A stretch of 16,502 nucleotides of DNA, from positions 1 through 16,502 of the forward strand of contig JAVLBA010000054.1 of the NCBI GenBank assembly GCA_031581485.1, in the 5' to 3' direction. Under the pieces are notes generated by a model that saw nothing but the letters and a program-made list of their open reading frames with translations, did not search any database and was not told the origin of the DNA. The stretch is from BM506 sp031581485. Lineage in GTDB: Bacteria; Desulfobacterota; Desulfobulbia; Desulfobulbales; SURF-16. A program made the position numbers and the translations under genes. The first letter of the stretch is position 1. Every line of letters starts with the position of its first letter. This document shows positions 11,330 to 16,502 of this stretch, piece by piece.

Positions 11330-13729
11330 TTGTCAGAAGAAACAAAAAATGATTATGATGCCGGACAGATACAGGTTCTTTCCGGCCTTGAAGGCGTGCG
11401 GATGCGCCCGTCCATGTATATCGGCAATACCCATGAAGAAGGACTCCACCATCTCATCTATGAGGTAGTGGATAACTCCATAGACGAGGCCCTGGCCGGA
11501 CATTGCACGCAGATAAAGGTTATTTTTCACAAGGATGAATCTGTGTCCGTGGAGGATAACGGCCGTGGCATTCCCACGGATATGCACGAGGAAGGCGTCT
11601 CTGCCCTGGAACTGGTCATGTGTACTCTGCATGCCGGCGGTAAATTTGATCACTCATCCTATAAGGTTTCCGGCGGTCTGCACGGCGTAGGTGTTTCCGT
11701 GGTCAATGCCCTTTCCCAGTGGACCAAGGCCACCGTGCACCGGAAGGGGAAGATTTTCGAGCAGACCTATAAACACGGCATCAAGGAAAGTGAAGTAAAA
11801 GAAACAGGCACCACCACCAAGACCGGTACCACCATCACCTTTATGCCTGATCCGGGTATCTTCACTGAAACCACTGTTTTCAAATATGAGATCATCCAGA
11901 CCCGTTTACGCGAACTCGCCTTTCTTAATAAAGAAGTAAAAATAAAAATGAAAGATGAGCGCACCGGCGCGGAGGATGAATTTCATTTTGCCGGCGGTCT
12001 GGTCTCCTTTGTTGATTATCTCAACAGAAACCGCACTGTTCTCAACCAAAATCCCATCTATATCAAGGGCGAAAAAGACAATGTCGAGGTGGAGATAGCC
12101 TTTCAATATTTTGACGGCTATTCGGAAAGGCTCTTTTCTTTTGTCAACAATATCAATACCAGGGAAGGTGGAACCCATGTGGCCGGCTTTCGGGGCGCCC
12201 TGACCAAGTGTATCAACCGCTATGCCAGTGATGATGTGGTTCCCAAGAATCTGCAGGCCAAGATGAGCGGGGATGACGTGCGGGAGGGTATCACCTGTGT
12301 TGTTTCCGTGCGGGTGCCCAATCCGCAGTTTGAAGGCCAGACCAAGACCAAACTCGGCAATGGTGAAGTGAAATACATTGTTGAATCCATCTGTAACGAA
12401 AAACTGGCCATCTATCTGGAGCAGAATCCCCAGGAGGCCAGAAAGATTCTCTCCAAGACCGTGGACGCCATGCGGGCCAGGGATGCTGCCCGCAAGGCCC
12501 GTGATCTAACCCGCAAGAAGGGCTCCAGTATTGATCTGCTCATGGCCGGTAAACTTGCCGAGTGCCAGTCAAAAAATCCGGCCGAGCGGGAGATATTCCT
12601 GGTGGAGGGTGATTCAGCCGGCGGTTCTGCCAAGCAGGGCAGGGACCGCTCCAATCAGGCCATTCTGCCTCTGCGCGGCAAGATCCTGAATGTCGAAAAG
12701 GCCCGTTTTGACAAGATCCTTTCCTCGGAAGAAATCAAGCAGATGATCTCCGCCCTGGGCACCGGTATCGGCAAGGATGAATTTGAAGTGGAAAAACTGC
12801 GCTACCACAAAATCATCATCATGACCGATGCCGATGTTGACGGCGCCCATATCCGCACCCTGCTCCTCACCTTTTTCTATCGCCAGATGCCCCTTCTGGT
12901 GGAACAGGGCTTTGTGTATATAGCCCAGCCCCCTCTGTTCCGTCTGGGTCGCGGTAAGAAGGAAAAATATTTTGCCGATGAGCCGGAGTTGAACGAATAC
13001 CTTTTCCAGCAGGCCAGTGCTAATTTCAGCGTGGAGATGCAGACCCAGAAGCAGGTGGTGAGCCGTGAAGACCTGGTGGCCATGCTCAAGAATCTCTCCC
13101 TTTACCGTAAACTCCTTGATTACCTGCAGCGCCTCAATGTCTGGGAGGATATTGTCGCCTTTTTCCTGGAAAAGGATATCAACAGTGCCGACCAGTTCGA
13201 TAATGAGGAATTTGTGGCGGAAATGCGCACCCAGATGAAGGATATGAATATCTCCGTGGGCCCGATGAGACCCTGCCGCTGGAAACCCAGCTGTTATGAA
13301 TTTGATGCCGCCGTAAAGGACAAGGCCCATATCTTTTTCACGGTGGGTCCGCAGATCCCCTTGATCAATGAGTATAGAACGGCGATGAAAATCTATCAAA
13401 ATATCAAGAAATACCTCAAGGAATCCTTTGTCCTCAAGGTCAATGAGCGGGAGATCCAGGTTCCTGACTGGAATGAACTGCTCACCGCCATCAAGGCCGA
13501 GGGTTTCCGCGGTGCACATCTCCAGCGCTACAAAGGTCTTGGTGAGATGAATCCCAGCCAGCTGTGGGACACCACCATGGATCCTGAAAATCGCATTCTG
13601 CTCCAGGTCAATATCAAGGATGCCGTGGCAGCCGACGATATCTTCACCACCCTGATGGGTGACAAGGTGGAGCCCCGGCGTGATTTCATTTATAATCACG
13701 CCCTTGAAGTAACCGAAATAGATATATAA
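11330..13729 (+). CDS. gyrB: DNA gyrase subunit B (ATPase/TOPRIM)
   Basis: 799 residues, matching the long proteobacterial GyrB form with an insert in the TOPRIM region. It hydrolyses ATP to drive negative supercoiling with GyrA. The GHKL ATPase shows E45-VVDN49-SIDEALAG and DNGRGIP; the transducer shows FVNNINTREGGTHVAGFR. The TOPRIM metal site is E426 (FLVEGDSAGG) with D500/D502/D504 (MTDADVDGAH). The insert domain covers roughly 550-700, and the C-terminal end retains GAHLQRYKGLGEMNP. The start codon is TTG at 11330, supported by GAGG 8 nt upstream and by no better ATG before the QVLSGLEGVRMRPSMYIG motif. TTG may keep its level low relative to neighbours. It is 57 nt from gyrA. Confidence 0.98.
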   Translation: MSEETKNDYDAGQIQVLSGLEGVRMRPSMYIGNTHEEGLHHLIYEVVDNSIDEALAGHCTQIKVIFHKDESVSVEDNGRGIPTDMHEEGVSALELVMCTLHAGGKFDHSSYKVSGGLHGVGVSVVNALSQWTKATVHRKGKIFEQTYKHGIKESEVKETGTTTKTGTTITFMPDPGIFTETTVFKYEIIQTRLRELAFLNKEVKIKMKDERTGAEDEFHFAGGLVSFVDYLNRNRTVLNQNPIYIKGEKDNVEVEIAFQYFDGYSERLFSFVNNINTREGGTHVAGFRGALTKCINRYASDDVVPKNLQAKMSGDDVREGITCVVSVRVPNPQFEGQTKTKLGNGEVKYIVESICNEKLAIYLEQNPQEARKILSKTVDAMRARDAARKARDLTRKKGSSIDLLMAGKLAECQSKNPAEREIFLVEGDSAGGSAKQGRDRSNQAILPLRGKILNVEKARFDKILSSEEIKQMISALGTGIGKDEFEVEKLRYHKIIIMTDADVDGAHIRTLLLTFFYRQMPLLVEQGFVYIAQPPLFRLGRGKKEKYFADEPELNEYLFQQASANFSVEMQTQKQVVSREDLVAMLKNLSLYRKLLDYLQRLNVWEDIVAFFLEKDINSADQFDNEEFVAEMRTQMKDMNISVGPMRPCRWKPSCYEFDAAVKDKAHIFFTVGPQIPLINEYRTAMKIYQNIKKYLKESFVLKVNEREIQVPDWNELLTAIKAEGFRGAHLQRYKGLGEMNPSQLWDTTMDPENRILLQVNIKDAVAADDIFTTLMGDKVEPRRDFIYNHALEVTEIDI

Positions 13730-13733
13730 AAAA

Positions 13734-13779
13734 GTAAAGAAGAGCCTTTGATTCTTTACGCCACGTAAATTCTAAAGAA
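13734..13779 (+). promoter_or_regulatory. Competing hairpins in the gyrB-gyrA spacer covering the gyrA ribosome site
   Basis: Segment 1 GTAAAGAA (13734-13741) is perfectly complementary to segment 2 TTCTTTAC (13752-13759). Segment 2 is also complementary over 7 bases to segment 3 TAAAGAA (13773-13779), which overlaps the only Shine-Dalgarno-like sequence of gyrA (AAAGAAG, 6 nt before ATG). A further dyad TTTACG-CCA-CGTAAA lies at 13755-13769. Pairing 1:2 would free the ribosome site and pairing 2:3 would mask it. The regulatory reading is inference, and stems this A/T-rich may simply be accidental. Confidence 0.35.
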
Positions 13780-13786
13780 GAAAAAT

Positions 13787-16267
13787 ATGACAACTGAAGA
13801 GCACACATCCCAGCCCACGATCAGCATCGAGCAGGAACTCAAAAAATCCTATCTTGATTATGCCATGAGCGTCATTATCGGCCGGGCCTTACCCGATGTC
13901 AGGGACGGTCTCAAACCGGTACATCGCCGGGCCCTCTTTGCCATGCGGGAGCTCAATAACTACCATAACCGCCCCTATTTGAAATCAGCCCGTATTGTCG
14001 GTGATATCATCGGTAAGTATCATCCCCATGGTGATACGGCCGCCTATGACACCATTGTCCGTATGGCCCAGGATTTTTCCATGCGGTACCAGCTGGTGGA
14101 CGGCCAGGGTAACTTTGGTTCCGTGGACGGCGATTCCGCGGCTGCCATGCGTTATACCGAGGCCAGGATGACCAAGCTTGATCAGGAGATTATTGCCGAC
14201 CTGGACAAGGATACCGTTGATTTTATCCCCACCTACGATAACTCCATGGTGGAACCGTCGGTGATGCCCAGCAAGGTTCCCAATCTCTTGATTAACGGCT
14301 CCTCCGGCATCGCCGTGGGCATGGCCACCAATATACCGCCCCATAATATCACAGAGGTGGTCAACGCCCTCATCGCCATGACGGAAAACCCGAATATTAC
14401 GGTCAACCAGCTCATGGAGCATGTAACCGGCCCGGATTTCCCCACCGGCGGCTATATCTGCGGGCGGGCCGGTATTCGGGAGGCCTATGAGACAGGGCGT
14501 GGTTCCGTGGTTATGCGGGCCAGGACCCATATCGAAAAGAGCAAGAAGGCCAACAGGGAATCGATCATCATCACCGAGATTCCCTACATGCAGAACAAGG
14601 CCAAACTGTGTGAGAAGATCGCCGAGCTCATCAGGGACAAACGTATTGAGTCCATTTCCGCCTTTCGGGACGAGTCTGACCGGCATGGCATGCGGATCGT
14701 CCTTGAGCTCAAGAAGGATGAGATTGCCGAGGTGGTCATTAATCAGCTCTACAAGATGACGCCTCTGCAGCGCAGCTTCGGTATCATCCTGCTCTCCATT
14801 GTCAACCAGAAGCCGGAGATTCTCAACCTCAAACAGATTCTTGAACATTTCCTGCTCCACCGCAAGACCATCATCTATCGACGCACCGCCTTTGAGCTCA
14901 AAAAGGCCGAGGCCCGGGCCCATCTTCTCAATGGCCAGAAGATAGCCCTGGATAATCTTGACGAGGTGGTCAGCCTGATCAAGAATTCCGCCAACCCCAC
15001 CGAGGCCCGGCTGGGACTGATCGACCGCTTTGCCCTTTCGGAGATTCAGGCCCAGTCCATTCTTGATATGCGGCTGCAGAAACTCACCGGTCTGGAGCGG
15101 GAGAAGATCCTCAGTGAACTGGCCGACCTCCTGGAGAAGATTGCCTGGTACAAGAAGGTGCTTTCCGATGAGGGGCTGGTCATGGATATCATCCGCCAGG
15201 AGTTTGTGGAGATCCTCGAACAGTATGGTGACGATCGCCGCACCGAGATCATCGATGCCCCTGATGAGATCCTGCCGGAAGACCTTATCCAGCAGCAGGA
15301 CATGGTGGTCACGGTTACCCATGCCGGTTATATCAAACGTAATCCCATTGATCTCTACCGCTCCCAGCGTCGGGGCGGCCGGGGGGTCAAGGGGATCAAC
15401 GCGGTGGAGGATGACTTTGTCAGCAATCTCTACCTGGCCTCCACCCATGATGCCTTCCTCTTTTTCACCAATCACGGCAAGGTGTTCTGGCGCAAGGTCT
15501 ATGAGATTCCCCAGGCCAGCCGCATTGCCCGCGGCAAGGCCATTGTCAATTTCCTTGAGTTGGCGGAAAAAGAGAAACTGGCCGCCATCCTGCCCATCAA
15601 GTCCTTTGCCATGGAAGAGGGTGAAGAGTATGTCCTCATGGTGACCAAGAAGGGCGTGGTGAAAAAGACCATCCTCTCCGAGTTTGCCCGGCCCATGCGC
15701 AAAGGCAAGATCGCCCTGAAGATCCGCGAGGATGACGAGATTATCACTGCCGCCCTCACCAACGGCGAGAGTGAGGTCTTCCTGCTCACCAGAAACGGCA
15801 TGTCTGTGCGCTTTAACGAGAATGATGTCCGGGCCATGGGTCGGACGGCCAGCGGCGTGCGCGGCATCCGTCTGGCTGAGGAAGACGAGGTGGTGGCGGC
15901 CGAGGTCCTCAACAGGGAGGCCTCCATCCTGGTGGTCACGGAAAAAGGCTATGGCAAACGGAGCCCCGTTGACGAATACCGCATCACTAAACGCGGTGGT
16001 AAAGGGGTCCGGGCCATCAAACCCAGTGTCCGCAACGGCCGGGTGGTTAATGCCTGTCAGATCACCGATGAGGAGGAGATCATGCTCATCACCAATGGCG
16101 GCAAGATTATCCGTATGAGTATGGATAATATGCGGGTCATTGGCCGTAACACCAAAGGGGTGCGCATGATTAAGCTGGGTGATCAGGAGAAGGTGGTGGC
16201 CATGGATAAGGTCCCGCCTGAGACTGCCAGTGAAGAGGATGAGATGGAGGAAGGTGGCGAAGAATAG
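13787..16267 (+). CDS. gyrA: DNA gyrase subunit A
   Basis: 826 residues, full length. With GyrB it cuts, passes and reseals DNA to introduce negative supercoils. The winged-helix region has KPVHRRALFAM (43-53) and the catalytic tyrosine Y123 in AAMRYTEARM. The quinolone-determining segment reads HPHGDTAAYD: T84 and D88 stand at the E. coli S83/D87 positions, both compatible with drug binding and metal-water bridging. The C-terminal beta-pinwheel carries an intact GyrA box QRRGGRG at 527-533, which marks a gyrase rather than topoisomerase IV ParC. The protein ends in an acidic tail (SEEDEMEEGGEE), as in E. coli. It is the last gene of the dnaN-gyrB-gyrA run and is followed by a strong terminator. 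Confidence 0.98.
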   Translation: MTTEEHTSQPTISIEQELKKSYLDYAMSVIIGRALPDVRDGLKPVHRRALFAMRELNNYHNRPYLKSARIVGDIIGKYHPHGDTAAYDTIVRMAQDFSMRYQLVDGQGNFGSVDGDSAAAMRYTEARMTKLDQEIIADLDKDTVDFIPTYDNSMVEPSVMPSKVPNLLINGSSGIAVGMATNIPPHNITEVVNALIAMTENPNITVNQLMEHVTGPDFPTGGYICGRAGIREAYETGRGSVVMRARTHIEKSKKANRESIIITEIPYMQNKAKLCEKIAELIRDKRIESISAFRDESDRHGMRIVLELKKDEIAEVVINQLYKMTPLQRSFGIILLSIVNQKPEILNLKQILEHFLLHRKTIIYRRTAFELKKAEARAHLLNGQKIALDNLDEVVSLIKNSANPTEARLGLIDRFALSEIQAQSILDMRLQKLTGLEREKILSELADLLEKIAWYKKVLSDEGLVMDIIRQEFVEILEQYGDDRRTEIIDAPDEILPEDLIQQQDMVVTVTHAGYIKRNPIDLYRSQRRGGRGVKGINAVEDDFVSNLYLASTHDAFLFFTNHGKVFWRKVYEIPQASRIARGKAIVNFLELAEKEKLAAILPIKSFAMEEGEEYVLMVTKKGVVKKTILSEFARPMRKGKIALKIREDDEIITAALTNGESEVFLLTRNGMSVRFNENDVRAMGRTASGVRGIRLAEEDEVVAAEVLNREASILVVTEKGYGKRSPVDEYRITKRGGKGVRAIKPSVRNGRVVNACQITDEEEIMLITNGGKIIRMSMDNMRVIGRNTKGVRMIKLGDQEKVVAMDKVPPETASEEDEMEEGGEE

Positions 16268-16282
16268 GCCTTCCTGTCAAGC

Positions 16283-16304
16283 TGTGCCGCCCCTGGGCGG
16301 CACA
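16283..16304 (+). other. GC-rich hairpin just after gyrA
   Basis: TGTGCCGCC-CCTG-GGCGGCACA is a perfect 9-bp stem with a 4-nt loop, 15 nt past the gyrA stop. No T-run follows. It may protect the 3' end of the message or act with the terminator that follows at 16323. Confidence 0.6.
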
Positions 16305-16322
16305 CAAGCATTCGCTAAAGAT

Positions 16323-16359
16323 AAAAGGCCCCTGTATTGTGATGATACAGGGGCCTTTT
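16323..16359 (+). terminator. Intrinsic terminator of the gyrase block (bidirectional)
   Basis: AAAAGGCCCCTGTAT (16323-16337) and ATACAGGGGCCTTTT (16345-16359) are perfectly complementary over 15 bp around a 7-nt loop. The flanking A and T runs give a T-tail in both directions, so it can also stop transcripts coming from the right. Confidence 0.92.
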
Positions 16360-16387
16360 ATGTGGCGGACCGGCGGCACTAGTGTCT

Positions 16388-16502
16388 TGTCACCCGTAAA
16401 ATGTTGGTAATACCCTTCGACAAGCTCAGGGAACGAGCAAGTCAAACTCCGTGCCCTGAGCTTGTCGAAGGGCTTTGTTAACGTGCCAGGTTACGGTTGA
16501 CA
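16388..16502. repeat. Palindromic intergenic repeat with CCCTTCGACAAGCTCAGGG core arms
   Basis: The 19-bp arm CCCTTCGACAAGCTCAGGG (16413-16431) is repeated perfectly in inverse orientation at 16454-16472, separated by 22 bp. Outside these, TGTCACCCGTAA (16388-16399) and TTACGGTTGACA (16491-16502) form a second, 11-of-12 inverted pair, so the whole 115-bp unit is an imperfect palindrome ending at the window edge. There is no coding capacity. The core is familiar as a dispersed REP/MITE-like repeat in many environmental bacteria. Whether this copy is mobile by an unlinked transposase cannot be judged here. Confidence 0.75.

Noticed and set aside
12614..13699. 361-residue frame on the strand opposite gyrB
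   Set aside because: Antisense shadow of gyrB; composition mirrors its codon usage.
13985..15475. 496-residue frame on the strand opposite gyrA
   Set aside because: Antisense shadow of the highly conserved gyrA reading frame, with no independent protein features.

Overview
The window (16.5 kb, moderately GC-rich genes with one strongly AT-rich gap) looks like chromosome of a strictly anaerobic, sulfur-metabolising deltaproteobacterium (Desulfobacterota, probably Desulfobulbales-like). The evidence is a small siroheme sulfite reductase-like protein of the kind found in sulfate reducers, proteobacterial-style GyrB and GyrA, and a probable selenoprotein. This placement is inferred from gene content, not from a search.

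Layout, left to right. 1-96 is the C-terminal end of a TrkA-C-type potassium channel or transport protein. Then come a thioredoxin-coupled arsenate reductase (295-723), a short siroheme/4Fe-4S reductase (903-1526) behind a perfect TTGAC-N4-GTCAA dyad, and a convergent PEP carboxylase (4365-1615). A minus-strand tRNA-Pro(UGG) has its own promoter and a textbook terminator (4584-4759), followed by a minus-strand ComF-type phosphoribosyltransferase. Divergent from it is a two-gene plus-strand unit: a tiny two-helix membrane protein read through an in-frame TGA (5710-5871), then an MtnA-family isomerase (5890-6993). Two minus-strand genes follow: a class C beta-lactamase-fold serine hydrolase and a divergent MreB paralogue upstream of it. 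An 812-bp gap, very AT-rich in its right half, precedes the replication/supercoiling block dnaN-gyrB-gyrA (10028-16267). The block ends in a strong terminator and a palindromic intergenic repeat that runs to the window edge.

How the genes relate: dnaN (sliding clamp) with gyrB and gyrA (both gyrase subunits) is the core of the classical origin-proximal cluster. Here it lacks dnaA and recF, and an AT-rich block that could be an origin sits just upstream. The other genes are housekeeping or stress functions (anaplerosis, DNA-uptake-related PRTase, methionine salvage, arsenate detoxification, sulfite/nitrite chemistry).

The most unusual item is the candidate selenoprotein. An in-frame TGA sits in a C-I-P-[TGA] context (CxxU) between two predicted membrane helices. 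A hairpin with a GGU apical loop begins 13 nt downstream, as expected of a bacterial SECIS. Conventional gene calling would leave only a 31-residue peptide or nothing. Other points of interest are the degenerate nucleotide-binding motifs of the MreB paralogue, the Asn-to-Thr change in the aspartate-site tail of PEP carboxylase, the dyad before the siroheme reductase, and the competing hairpins between gyrB and gyrA.
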